Shown: piece by piece, positions 36,175 through 46,837 of the stretch
Numbering within the stretch: position 1 is the stretch's first letter
Layout: each line of letters opens with the position of its first letter
Assembly (NCBI GenBank): GCA_958299035.1
Contig: CATQJL010000223.1
Location: 51,008,302 to 51,072,301 of the forward strand
Source of the DNA: Cylicocyclus nassatus
Taxonomy: Eukaryota; Nematoda; Chromadorea; Rhabditida; Strongylidae
DNA: 64,000 bases
Reading direction: 5' to 3'
The notes under the pieces: model-generated
The model's input: the letters and a program-made list of their open reading frames with translations, nothing else
The model's database searches: none
Told to the model about the DNA's origin: nothing
Program-made: the position numbers and the translations under genes

Positions 36175-37204
36175 AGTTCAATTTTGGTGTCATATGCTTC
36201 TGTGTGCGCTGTAAACAAGCAGTTTGTTTATTTAAGCCTTACTTTCAAATCGCGCGCACTTTTCGGCATACACGATAGAGCATGTCAATTGTGTGATAAC
36301 CTGTCCGAAAAGCTTGTGTTCGACTAAATGGCGCTTATTCTTGGTACTCGGTTCCGATTTGTCAAAAACGATATCCCCTTTGCTGTTTGCTTCAAAAACG
36401 AAGTCCAGCCTGCTTCCAGACGATCTGTGCCGGGCCCTGTACCCAGGCAGCCGACTACTGCCGCAACCAGCCGCCAGAGCTGGCGTCAGCACCGACGCAT
36501 ATGGTAAAGTAATTACGCTAGCCGTCTGAAATCTCTTGCCGAAAGGTTTTCTCGCACTTCTCGAAGTTCAATTTCTTGAATTACCAGGAATTGAAGTAAT
36601 TCAATTGCAAAAAAGTTTAGTTATCAAAATATTCTGGGATTTAAAATCGGAGGATAATGTACGAGACATAAAAAAAAGTTTGTTTAGCATTTCAAGACTA
36701 ACGAGCTGAATCAAGATAGGTCATATAAACGAGCCAAATTAGATAAAAATTGAGTAGGTCGCTGATAAAAGGTGGAAATATGTCACATCTGCTAATATAA
36801 AAGGGAACAGCGCAGATCATTTTATAATAAAGAATGGCAAGGTTTTGCACTTACATGTTGACAAGTTGCGGAATGAGGCGAGTGATTGCCGAGGGTGCGG
36901 AGGGTGCAGATTGTCTACAAGGCTAGCGTGTTTTCGTAGGGGTACAGGGGGTGGTAAATATCGACTGTCTTCGAGGAAGGCGTCCAAAAGGGGTGCGGTT
37001 CTTAAGTGCAAAAAGGCCTTAGTCGGGAAGGGGCCGACACTCTCGTAAGGTTGCTAACAGTATCCCCCCCCCCCTCTTTCGCAAATTTGTACTCGGATGT
37101 ATGACTTGGGAACTCGGTGTCTTGCGTAAACATGCTGTAGTAGTTTCTCAACGTTTACGCTTCAACTGTTCACACTCCAATCTTCCTGCTAAAGTTCTTG
37201 GCAG

Positions 37205-39580
37205 CCCGTAATTCGTCAAAGTTCATGGTTGCTCATAATTGGTGAGGACTGATAAGAACAGTTCTTTGTTCTTCTCGAAATAAAAGTTGGTAAACGGCCC
37301 GTAGAGCGATTTCTATAGGTCTCTAAGGCTCATAGGGCAATCATTTCTTACAACTCTGGTCTATTAGCTGTCCATTGGGTAGATCTTTCAATAAATGTAG
37401 TTGTTCATAGGACACTTTCTTGATTTGTAGGGGCTCGTAAGGCAGTTCTGTTAATAGTATTCTCAGCTTCTCAGCTTATTCTTCGCTACGTGAAGCTTAC
37501 AGATCGGCATCTGTAAGCTTCACATAGCGAGTTTTTTCTACAAATCATTCAGTTATCGTTCCATAAGTTTCGCATATGGCAAAATTATTTCTCAGATGCT
37601 GATCTATAAGCGGCCAGAGCATCTCCTAGAATAGTCGGTCTGTATGCGGCGCATAGGGTAGTCCCTTTGAAAATTGCTTTGCATGAACGTGAATATCGTA
37701 AGCGATTCATTATTATTTTTTTGTTTGGATACTGGGAAATCACAAATACTTGTTTATAAGGGACTCGCAGAGCGGTTCTTTTTCAAATATCTTTCAATAA
37801 ATGTAGTTGTTCATAGGACACTTTCTTGATTTGTAGGGGCTCGTAAGGCAGTTCTGTTAATAGTATTCTCAGCTTCTCAGCTTATTCTTCGCTACGTGAA
37901 GCTTACAGATCGGCATCTGTAAGCTTCACGTAGCGAGTTTTTTCTACAAATCATTCAGTTATCGTTCCATAAGCTTCGCATATGGCAAAATTATTTCTCA
38001 GATGCTGATCTATAAGCGGCCAGAGCATCTCCTAGAATAGTCGGTCTGTATGCGGCGCATAGGGTAGTCCCTTTGAAAGTTGCTTTGCATGAACGTGAAT
38101 ATCGTAAGCGATTCATTATTATTTTTTTGTTTGGATACTGGGAAATCACAAATACTTGTTTATAAGGGACTCGCAGAGCGGTTCTTTTTCAGATATTGAT
38201 CTATGGGCGGCTTTTGAGGCAATTTCTTTCAAGATGTTTTTTATATACCGGTCTGTAAGCGGCGCATAAGGCAGTTCCTTACCAAGATAATGGCCTGCAA
38301 GAGGCCCATGGGCATTTTTTCACAAGATATCGGTTTACAACCACCCCTTCTCCCCTCCTCCTTCCCCCATAGGGCGGCCGTTATGTAGGTATCTAAGTAG
38401 CTGGTAGCTCCATTTTCTTCGATCAGAACTTCGGTCTTTGGCTCCATAGAGCAGATCATATGTGAGCGCTTCGTACGGCAGTACAGTTTGTAGGGGTTCT
38501 AGGGTAATAGAATTTTAGGATATCGGGCTGGTTCCTATAGGACAGCGCCTTCTCATAATTATTGGTCCGTGGGGGAAGGAGGAGGGGGAGGGGGAGAATG
38601 GTTGTAAGGTAGCTTTTTCTCAGAATATCTGTAGGGCGGCCTTAGCGCAGTTTTTTCTCAAGTATGGGTTTGTTGGGGGTCAGGGGAGGAATTTGTGTAC
38701 TTTCTGAACCGGTACATAAGCTTCTTATAAAGCAATTATTTTTTTTTATAAACATCGGTCTATAGGGATTGTAACCTCTTAACACATTGGTCTTTCAGTG
38801 GCTCATAGGGCATGTTCTTCCTATAGTTACTGGTCTACAGTGGAGCGTAGGGCTGTTATTTTTTGATGCATTAGTTAGGACGTAAAGATATGTCTTAAGC
38901 AGCATCAGAGCTTCTCTTGTTCTCAAAATATTAGCTTGTGGTATACACAGAGCGGTTGTTTCTTGAAAAAGTAGTCCAAGCGGCTCTTTGGGCATTTTTT
39001 AAAGGTTAATTTGAAGATTTTAAGAGCAATTCCTTTCTAAAATATCGGTCTATGCGCGGTCCATAGGGCAACCTCTTCTCGAAGTGAAGGACCGCAAGCG
39101 GCTCATAGGCTTCTTTTTCATGTGCAGTTTTTTTGAAAAATATCGGTTCGTAGGCAGCCCACAGGGCAGTTACTCTTCAAAGTAAGGATCTGTAAGCAGC
39201 CCATAGGGCCCTTCTAATGACTGATCACCGTTCGCGGGCAGTTTCTTTCTTCTGTAAGCAGCCCATACCGCTTCCTCGCAATATTATTGTGCAGGGGGCG
39301 TGGCAGATTTATCCCAGAATGTAATATCATTTATTGTTGTTCAGAGGACAGTACTTTCTCAGGTTACAACTCTGTAGAAAACCCGTTAGAAAGCTTTTTC
39401 TCGTGAAATACCGTTCTGGACAATCGGGGCAGCTCTTACGTATGTCGCTCTGTAGGCGGTACGCGGAGCAGGGTTTATTCAAAAATGTGGTCTGTAAGCG
39501 ACACGCAGGGCATGAGAACAATCCTTGTGTTTGCTGCCGAAATTTTTCGGACATTAAAGTATGTTTTCAGTTTAGCTGAG
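37205..39580. repeat. degenerate minisatellite, ~40-70-bp units
   Basis: Dozens of diverged units carry the core CGGTCTGTAAGCGGC followed by CATAGGGCAGTTC, then a T-rich TTTCTCAAAATAT spacer. Spacing between cores varies from about 40 to 70 bp. The array fills most of the large inverted-end element. Confidence 0.75.
37385..38196. repeat. 406-bp tandem duplication within the minisatellite
   Basis: Copies 37385-37790 and 37791-38196 are almost identical. Each contains a hairpin, GCTACGTGAAGCTTACAGAT with its inverse (37485-37528 and 37891-37934). The second hairpin is perfectly paired, while the first has one mismatch. Confidence 0.85.
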
Positions 39581-40433
39581 GTATTGTAGACTACATCGTT
39601 GTTCTGAGAATCGACTGCTTGGTGATTCTCAGTGAAGGTTGGTGGAAAAATTTGGCCCAAAGAAAATTTTTAAAAGGGACTCAAAAGATATCGACTATCA
39701 ACAATGAGATTCTTATATTTAAAGGAGAGTCAAAAGTCATTGATTAATCAGTTTCGTGTTGCCCACAACTGAAAGTATAAAACGTAGGTGTAATTGTCTT
39801 GACAATCATACGGCTAAATTGTATTGCCCCAACCCACTTGCAAGCGGCCCTTAGGGTCGCTAGTCATCTAGAACTTACAGGTTGTAAAGGAAGTTCCTGG
39901 GCAGTTTTGAGAATTTTATTTTCAGAATCGTTTTTTCCGCATTCAGTCGAATCTTTACATTTTTTTGCAATGTTTGGCAGTAAACAACTTTTTTACAGCA
40001 GCGAGTGTGACATATTTCCACCTTTTATCAGTGACCTACTCAGTTTTTGATCTATTTCGGCTCGATTATGAATCTCAGAGAACAATTTTGATGACTAAAC
40101 AAACTTTTTTGTATCTTGAATTACTTCAACTTTTGTTTATTTTAAGGAATTGAATTGCATAACCGTTTCCCTTTAGGAGAACTCTACACTGTGCAAATCT
40201 GTTCATTTGATTTTCATCAGTGATCTATAAAATTTTTACTGTTCAAAATGACATAAATATTGATGATAGCGGTGTCCCTGAGGCTGATATCGCAAGTCAG
40301 CGCGACGAGGTGCGAGGAGACCTCTTGACAGAAGATTTCAGACGACTAGCGTAATTATCTTACCATATGCGGCGGCGCTGACGCCAGCTCTGGCGGCTGG
40401 CTGCGAAAGCAGTCGGCTGCCTGGGTACCACTT

Positions 40434-42075
40434 GCACGCCTCCCAGAAAATACAGAGCATCGCTGATAAAGATTATTTTTCAGAAGTGATTAGTGGGAGA
40501 CTGCATTGGGCTGCATTTTAATAATTGAAAAATCTTCCCACCTGAAAACTAGACCTGTATCATTTCTGTTATCTGAACCTCCTTTTATTATCCTGTATTT
40601 CATAGTCTGCTAGAAGCTCCGCCTATTTTTGACTGCAAAATGTATGAACTAGCAACAGGTGTTTTGGCTCATGTATCGCCTGCCCGTAAGCGATGCTTGG
40701 TACCGCATTTGATCTAATGTAAAAAGAATCGTAACGTCAATTCAAAAAACATCAGATAGCGGGAAACCGCGGTGCAGTCACGAAGCGCGCGGATGCAATC
40801 TGGCACCTTCAATTACTAGTTCACTGTCACTTACAAGGTATGCTATGGTCGATGTGGTGCGCTTTATACCATTTTGTATAGGATCAGACGCTAATTCCAA
40901 GTCCGTTCTTGTTATCCGCTGCGCTCCTCTCGACGCCGAGTTATGAGTTTGAATTGTAAAATGTAGCTCATTCTGGACAACATCAGACTTGCAGAAGGTC
41001 ATTCTATCAAATTACGAGAATTACACGCATTCGTACCCCGCCAGCACTGGATTTAAAAGGATCTGGCACATCAGATCATACTATAGAGCTTGTCACACGC
41101 AATACTGCGTTATGTGTAGAAATGGAAAGAGTTGGGAGACTGCTCAAAATGGCCTTTATATCGGTTTTAGTGTTGAATACGTCGGGCCATTTACGGTGAA
41201 ATCGGGGCTACCAGTTTGTGCTTGTGAATGAATATGTGGCAGGCGAAAAGGACAGAAAAGACCTTCTCTAAGTCCGTTGGGTATGAGAAAAGATTGAATG
41301 CTGAATATCAGCATGAGCACTTGTCTATAACAAATGATCTCAAGCATTCTATTTGTGGTATTCGAACAGCTCATCACCGCTTGAGCGTATCCAAAACGTC
41401 TGAAGTGCTCATTTCTATTGTCAACTGTGGGCGATTGGAGTAACGAGCTTACAGAGCATATCAACTGCAGTGTTGGGAGCATCAGCATCTCCCTCCCGTG
41501 CTTCCGCTTCGCCTGAACTGGAGGACGCGCAGGAGGAATCAAAGGCCTGGCCGGCAATGTCCGCAGGAGATAATTAGAGGCGCGAACGCGCCGGAGATTT
41601 GGCCAGGATCCAAAAAAAACTTGGCAGGAATCCATAAATGTTGCTTACCTCTTAACTTCGCTGGGGAAAACGCTAGAGGGGCAGTTTTGTAATCTGCGTT
41701 TTCAGCCGCATTTATACGAGAAATGAAAGCGGAATTCACTTTTCATTTACATTCAGTCTTTGAATATGAATATCCCCAGAAAAACATTAGCTACGTCGAA
41801 GTACTTACACTCAAGTTTCAAGTTTTTTTTAAGAATTATTGAATGTCAAGAAACCAAGTCGTCAAATCGTGACGCTGCAAATCGATAGCAGAAAATTGAA
41901 GATTAAGGAATTGTTCACGAAATCTTGCTCGAATTCAAATCATGAACCATCTGAAAACCATAATGGTAAATCTACAACTTACAGAAAATTTTACGTCAAT
42001 ATGATCCAAATTCTCAATTTCTGAAAATTTCCAATTTGGTTCAAACACAATTTTGCAATCATTTAATTTATCAAT
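40434..42075. repeat. intergenic stretch with one copy of a CAAAGGCCTG repeat
   Basis: 41500-41640 carries a repeat (CAAAGGCCTGGCCGG, GGAGATAATTAGAGGCGCG, GGCCAGGATCC) that recurs at about 44100 (inverted), 44755 and 45785 (inverted). Elsewhere no gene or RNA was recognised. Confidence 0.55.
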
Positions 42076-42080
42076 TCAAG

Positions 42081-42336
42081 TGTGCCGGCAATGTCGGCAC
42101 CCTTCTTTGCCGTATCACTTTACTCACTGCTAAGTACCGCACAGGTCGTGCCATAAGCATGACCTGCTGTGATTGAGTATCTCCATAGCCCAGATGCATG
42201 TATACTACCTTGTCACGCCCATTATATGCAGCATTCTACTACTGCACCCATGCAGGTCGTCTGACTCAATAAAGCTCTAAGCTTACGTCTAATATCACAG
42301 CGGAGCTACTTAATCCAAAGGCGCTATTCCGCCATA
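42081..42336 (+). repeat. 5' LTR
   Basis: TGTGCCGGC...CCGCCATA. It contains AATAAA about 65 bp before its end. Identical by eye to the 3' LTR. Confidence 0.92.
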
Positions 42337-42340
42337 TTTA

Positions 42341-42353
42341 TGGTGCATCGGCC
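42341..42353 (+). promoter_or_regulatory. probable tRNA primer-binding site
   Basis: TGGTGCATCGGCC begins with TGG (complement of tRNA CCA-3') four bases after the 5' LTR. The tRNA cannot be named with confidence. Confidence 0.6.
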
Positions 42354-42413
42354 AAACACGAAGGCCGACACAGTGCTTCGCTCTAATAGCAGCACGAAAA
42401 GGATCACTACACA

Positions 42414-43451
42414 ATGATGCTGATTCCTCGCCACTACGTAGAAGAAATTAGATGGCACACCAAAGAACTCACGAAAGTACTGCAAGAGTATGCATGCCAA
42501 GGTGAGAAAACCGCACTTCCAGAGGATGACGAACTGCGACGAAAATTTTGCGCCTACAATCTGCGTGTATCGACAAGGATTATCAAGGAAGTCGAAGAGA
42601 ATTCACAGTCATTACAAACGGAAATCGATCTACTGGAGCAGCTGTATTTGAAACAAACGAAAATGATGAGGAAGGTTATGGTAAAGGAGCTTGACGCGCT
42701 TGAAGAAGAAATCAGGTACTTTCAAGCTATGTTCGATGCCGAAATGTTCGTTAACAAGCTGCATGATCGAGTACTGGAATGCGAGATAGAACTATCTAGA
42801 CTGGAACGCAGAAAATCGTTCAATTCATTGCGGAACAACAGTAGACCCGAGCATACTTCTACGAAACCAGCAAACAAGGAAGATACTCATATTGGGACCT
42901 CACACACTAGGAGAATCATTGCTGTGGACAGCCCACCATCAGCTGTCGATAAACTACAGCAAGATTCTAGCATAACAATCATTTTAAGTCTCAAAGGAAA
43001 TGATCAAATCGCTACAACAGAAGCGGAATTATCGCAAGACATCAAGCTGGAGAAAGCAGATCCAGAAAAGGAAAACAACAAGCAATACGATAGGATTGAT
43101 CGATGCAATACAAACAAGGTCCTATCTGCATGTGAGGTATCTTTGCAGGTCATGTTGCCCACGGCTACCACAAAGGTAGAGAGAGCCGATACCGAAGATG
43201 GAAAGTCAATGCCTTCAAATTCAACTACGAGTATTCAAAGTGTGAACGTTTCGAGACTCAACTGCATGTGCCATAATCGATGTACTAACTTCAACATTTC
43301 TACTGAAACCTGCTTTCTCCAATCGTCTGCCTCCTGCCGTCGCTACATCCACTCATGCTTCGCGGATATCAACACAGTCGAAGCGATATGCGCCGCTCAC
43401 CAACGACCACTACTCTATCCAGACAAAAGAAGAATTTGCGAGCAGGAGTAA
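42414..43451 (+). CDS. Gag-like coiled-coil protein of the LTR element
   Basis: 345 residues, uninterrupted, the longest frame in the window. It is charged and helical: residues about 35-140 are rich in Glu/Lys/Leu heptads and predict a coiled coil. A Ser/Thr-rich linker of about 170 residues follows. A cysteine cluster near residues 285-320 (CMCHNRC, then further Cys) lacks the spacing of a standard CCHC zinc knuckle. The position between the LTRs marks it as the element's structural protein. No homologue was recognised by eye. It starts at ATG 42414, where a second ATG is adjacent (MM). Confidence 0.8.
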   Translation: MMLIPRHYVEEIRWHTKELTKVLQEYACQGEKTALPEDDELRRKFCAYNLRVSTRIIKEVEENSQSLQTEIDLLEQLYLKQTKMMRKVMVKELDALEEEIRYFQAMFDAEMFVNKLHDRVLECEIELSRLERRKSFNSLRNNSRPEHTSTKPANKEDTHIGTSHTRRIIAVDSPPSAVDKLQQDSSITIILSLKGNDQIATTEAELSQDIKLEKADPEKENNKQYDRIDRCNTNKVLSACEVSLQVMLPTATTKVERADTEDGKSMPSNSTTSIQSVNVSRLNCMCHNRCTNFNISTETCFLQSSASCRRYIHSCFADINTVEAICAAHQRPLLYPDKRRICEQE

Positions 43452-43511
43452 ATTATTTTACATGTCTCTATATGTTGCCTCTCCTTTTCTTTTCATACCC
43501 GGCCGGCCGCA

Positions 43512-43555
43512 GTGTGCCGGTACATTCGGCACCTCTTTCACACTTTTCGTAGATT
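43512..43555 (+). repeat. degenerate partial LTR start upstream of the 3' LTR
   Basis: GTGTGCCGGTACATTCGGCAC and CTCTTTCACACTTTT echo the first ~40 bp of the LTR (GTGCCGGCAATGTCGGCACC, TATCACTTTA) about 115 bp before the true 3' LTR. This suggests an old internal duplication of the LTR edge. Confidence 0.5.
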
Positions 43556-43627
43556 ACTTTTCCTAACAATCAGTCGTTATATTTTCATCACGTTCCTCGC
43601 TGTCCATTCGCTTTCCGTCGGTGGCAG

Positions 43628-43883
43628 TGTGCCGGCAATGTCGGCACCCTTCTTTGCCGTATCACTTTACTCACTGCTAAGTACCGCACAGGTCGTGCCA
43701 TAAGCATGACCTGCTGTGATTGAGTATCTCCATAGCCCAGATGCATGTATACTACCTTGTCACGCCCATTATATGCAGCATTCTACTACTGCACCCATGC
43801 AGGTCGTCTGACTCAATAAAGCTCTAAGCTTACGTCTAATATCACAGCGGAGCTACTTAATCCAAAGGCGCTATTCCGCCATA
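43628..43883 (+). repeat. 3' LTR
   Basis: Same sequence as the 5' LTR, followed by the target duplicate TCAAG. Confidence 0.92.
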
Positions 43884-43888
43884 TCAAG

Positions 43889-44965
43889 ATTTCATCTTGG
43901 ACTGCTGACTTTAGGTTTACCTTCCCCTCCATTTTCCAACTTGAATCGTGAAAATTCTTCATGGTGAGTTTTTCGAATGACATTATTTCATTAAGAGAAG
44001 CCATGAAAAGTGGATTTCAAAACTTTTACTCGTATTTCTCGTGCTTTTTCCCAAACAGAGTTATAAAATACGTTTTCATATGGTCTCCTTCAAGTTTCTT
44101 TGCTGAGTTGTTTTGGATCCTTGGCAAATCCTCCCCACAGTGCTTGCTCTCTTAATTGCCTCCTGCGGATATGGCGGCAGGGCCTTTGGTTCCTCGTGCT
44201 ACGCCGCCGCCTGAACTCTGCACCTCCTTTGCAAACATGCTCTCTGATCACTTTCCCACCGCGGGCGTGGTAAAGGCGAAGCCTCAGTTGAGCGAATATG
44301 ATTAGAGAGCATGTTCGCAGAAGAGGTGCAGGGTTCTGCGCGGGAATGGAGATGCTGGTGCACCCGACACTGCAATTGATAAACCCTGTACATTTGTCCA
44401 GTCGATCATTGAAACACTTGGTGATGATTAAAAGCGCCCAGGTACAGACGTCCAAGCCTCAAGGACCACGCCCACTTCCTCGCACGGCCCACCCTTTATA
44501 CAAAATCCCCTCAGCTCTTGACATGTTTCTACATGGCAAACACAGTCAAACACACAGTCTTTACCTGTTAATGGGTGCTTTTCACAAGGATAGCATTGGA
44601 GGCGTTTTCACAAAATAGCTCAAAAAGGTGGTTTTTGGAAGAATTTACGCTTTTTGAGTGCCACATTTGGAATCAGCCATGAAAAGGCCCGAATACGGCA
44701 AAAATACTGACGTTGAGAATCTGTCCGTATGCTGCCGGTGAAGGCGGATGCGGTGCAGGAGGACCAAAGGCCTGCCGCCTGTAGCCGTAGGAGATATATA
44801 ATTAGGAGCGCGAGCGCTGTGGAGAAGATTTTGGCAAGGATCCAGGAGAACTTGGCTAGGACATCCATTAGAAACAAACCCTTATAACTCTTCTTGGAAT
44901 TAACTTTCAAGGTTACGAAGGACAGATTTGGAATCAGTATTGAAAGGCGCATTTTTCAGTAATAC
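43889..44965. repeat. fold-back region with inverted CAAAGGCCTG repeats
   Basis: GGATCCTTGGCAAATCCTCC...GGCAGGGCCTTTGG near 44115-44190 is mirrored by CAAAGGCCTGCCGCC...GGCAAGGATCC near 44765-44852. An inner pair (GCACCTCCTTTGCAAACATG / CATGTTCGCAGAAGAGGTGC) lies at 44219-44331. No protein. Probably a composite of MITE-type insertions. Confidence 0.6.
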
Positions 44966-45775
44966 GCCTACCGGATGGATAAATAACTCGCTTCTCGAGT
45001 TCTATTTTCACCAAAAAGTGTGCCTTCAGAATTTACCACTAGAAGAATTGAGGAATTCCAATTTCAAGATCAGTGTTGTGTGAAAGATTTTGAGTGAATT
45101 TTCAGGGGTGGAGGACTATAAGTCGCCGAATTTGGAAGAATCCCGCGCGGATTTCCTGCAGGAACGCATGTCCGCGCATGTATAAGGGTGCGTATTTGTC
45201 GCAAATGACCGCGGGGACCGCCCTTTTTCGGTGACATATAGTCCTCTACCCAATTTTCAGCAAAATTTCTGGATTCGAAGTTGAAAGTAGGTAGTGGTAA
45301 TCAGGAACTAATGTTAACTAAATTGCATGTGATGAACTTCTGCTATTGTGTACAGCCTCGAAAGGATTACCGACATAGTTTCAATGGCAAATCCTATGTC
45401 TTTAGTGTCAAAATTTAGAATTGGAGTAACGTTTGAAGTTATGAGACAAACTGCATATCGCATCTTGACACAAACCTCCAGATGTGTTTTTATGACATTT
45501 TGATTGCTTGTTCTCATTGACTCAATAGGCAGACTATTCCTTTGTCTTAGAGAAGAAAGAATGAATTTTGACCGCTGTTCAACAATTTGAAACTTCAAAA
45601 TTCACATAGCAAAAAGTTTCTATAAAGAATGACTTCTATCAACACTGCAATTCCAAATTTTCACTTGCTTTTAGGCCCAGTGAATGCGCCTTCCAATTTG
45701 CAATACAAATCCTTTTTTTAAATTTTTTCAAAGTTATCTACAGGCGAAGCTATGAAGATTTCTTCCTAAAGGATG
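44966..45775. other. intergenic stretch, no supported gene
   Basis: AT-rich, short frames, nothing recognised. Confidence 0.45.
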
Positions 45776-45890
45776 TCCTTGCCAAGTTTTCTTGGATCCC
45801 TGCCAAAATATTCTCCACAGCGCTCGCGCTCTCAATTATTTCCTGCGGATAGGAGCGGCAGCCCTTTGGTTCCTCCTGCACCCCCGTTGA
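45776..45890 (-). repeat. fourth copy of the CAAAGGCCTG repeat
   Basis: CTTGGATCCCTGCCAAAATA, then CGCTCGCGCTCTCAATTATT and CAGCCCTTTGG, is the inverse of the 41500 and 44755 copies. Confidence 0.65.
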
Positions 45891-46255
45891 AGGCAGCGTC
45901 CAAGCAAATCTGGAGCTATGTGGATCTCACTTGGAGGGTAATCTGGAGCCCTAACTAAAACACTGCCCAAGCGGCAGCTCAAATGGTGAGCTCACAGTTG
46001 AGATATTCGCCTCCAAACTGGACCCCGGGATCGTCGCATGATTCATGGCGCGACACATCCAGTTTCGCGCGAGGACCACGAGTGTCGCGCCACGAGTCCA
46101 TGCGAATACGCATGGGGTGCAGTTTGGAGGCGATTATCTCAACTGTGAGTTCACCAATTGAGCTGCCGCTTGGGCAGTGTCTTCGTTAGGGCCCCAAAAC
46201 TACTTTCCACATTAGAACCTCGTATGTTCAGATTTGCCTGGATGCTTCTTTTATA
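45890..46255. mobile_element. fold-back MITE with nested inverted blocks
   Basis: ACACTGCCCAAGCGGCAGCT at 45960 is mirrored at 46160-46180. Pairing continues inward through CAGTTGAGATA and CGCCTCCAAACTG to a central GTGTCGCGCC palindrome, and outward through GGSCCCTAAC to GCAAATCTG. Nearly 350 bp folds back. The outer AGGCAGYGTCC resembles the TTAA-element ends. Confidence 0.75.
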
Positions 46256-46837
46256 TCTGTGTTAGACTGCGATTACGATAGATGACCAAGTACACGTGAT
46301 GGACAGGTCGTTTAGTGGGATAAAGGCTTCTGTGAAACTGATTGGGTCACTTTCAGCCTCTCAGAAAGGCCGAAACGAAGATGCAGTTAAAGGGTTCGAA
46401 TATTAATCAGTTGTGGCCAAATATTGTAAACAACAGGAATTATTATCCGGACGAAATACTCAGTATACTACTATGTGACGATTCCTCGATGGTACGGATA
46501 CTTCCTTAGGCACGATATATCGCAATAATTCAATATTCCTCTCCTCTTTCCTTTACATTTTTTCCTACACTGCGAGTTAGATGATAAGATTCAGTGGTAT
46601 CGGCACTGATTGTACCTGCTTAAGTGTCTGTCTCCATCCAGGAACCGATGTCGTTGGCACGTTTTCGGTGAGTGCTATCGTTGTTGAAGTTCCGCTGCTG
46701 TGAACCTTGTCCATCATGGTGCACAAACTCACCAGAAGAATAATGAAGAAGCAGGCAAGCATATGCTCTCTGAAGATTTTTTTTAAAGTACAAAAGATAA
46801 ATACAAAAGTCTGATGCTTGACTTTGACCTTTTCGCA
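46256..46837. other. intergenic stretch, no supported gene
   Basis: Nothing recognised. Confidence 0.45.

Larger units (their letters stand above)
36436..40433. mobile_element. ~4-kb element with ~100-bp inverted ends
   Basis: GTACCCAGGCAGCCGACT at 36436 runs to about 36538. Its imperfect inverse occupies about 40337-40433, sharing CCGCCAGAGCTGGCGTCAGC, GCATATGGTAA and AATTACGCTAG. The interior has no transposase; it contains a tandem duplication and a degenerate minisatellite. A lone copy of the terminus sits at 32906. The superfamily is not assigned; a large non-autonomous DNA transposon is the simplest reading. Confidence 0.65.
42081..43883 (+). mobile_element. young LTR retrotransposon without pol
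   Basis: The 256-bp LTRs at 42081-42336 and 43628-43883 look identical base for base. TCAAG direct repeats flank the element (42076-42080 and 43884-43888), a 5-bp target duplication. The LTRs start TGTGCCGGC and contain CAATAAAGC, a polyadenylation signal. A tRNA primer-binding-type site TGGTGCATCGGCC starts at 42341, four bases after the LTR. The only long frame is the Gag-like protein at 42414-43451. No protease, reverse transcriptase, RNase H or integrase fits in the remaining space. It must rely on enzymes in trans. BEL/Pao is compatible with the 5-bp duplication but unproven. Confidence 0.92.

Noticed and set aside
41156..41635. 159-codon minus-strand frame
   Set aside because: Covers a repeat (CAAAGGCCTG family) with no recognisable domain; opposite-strand frames are equally open.
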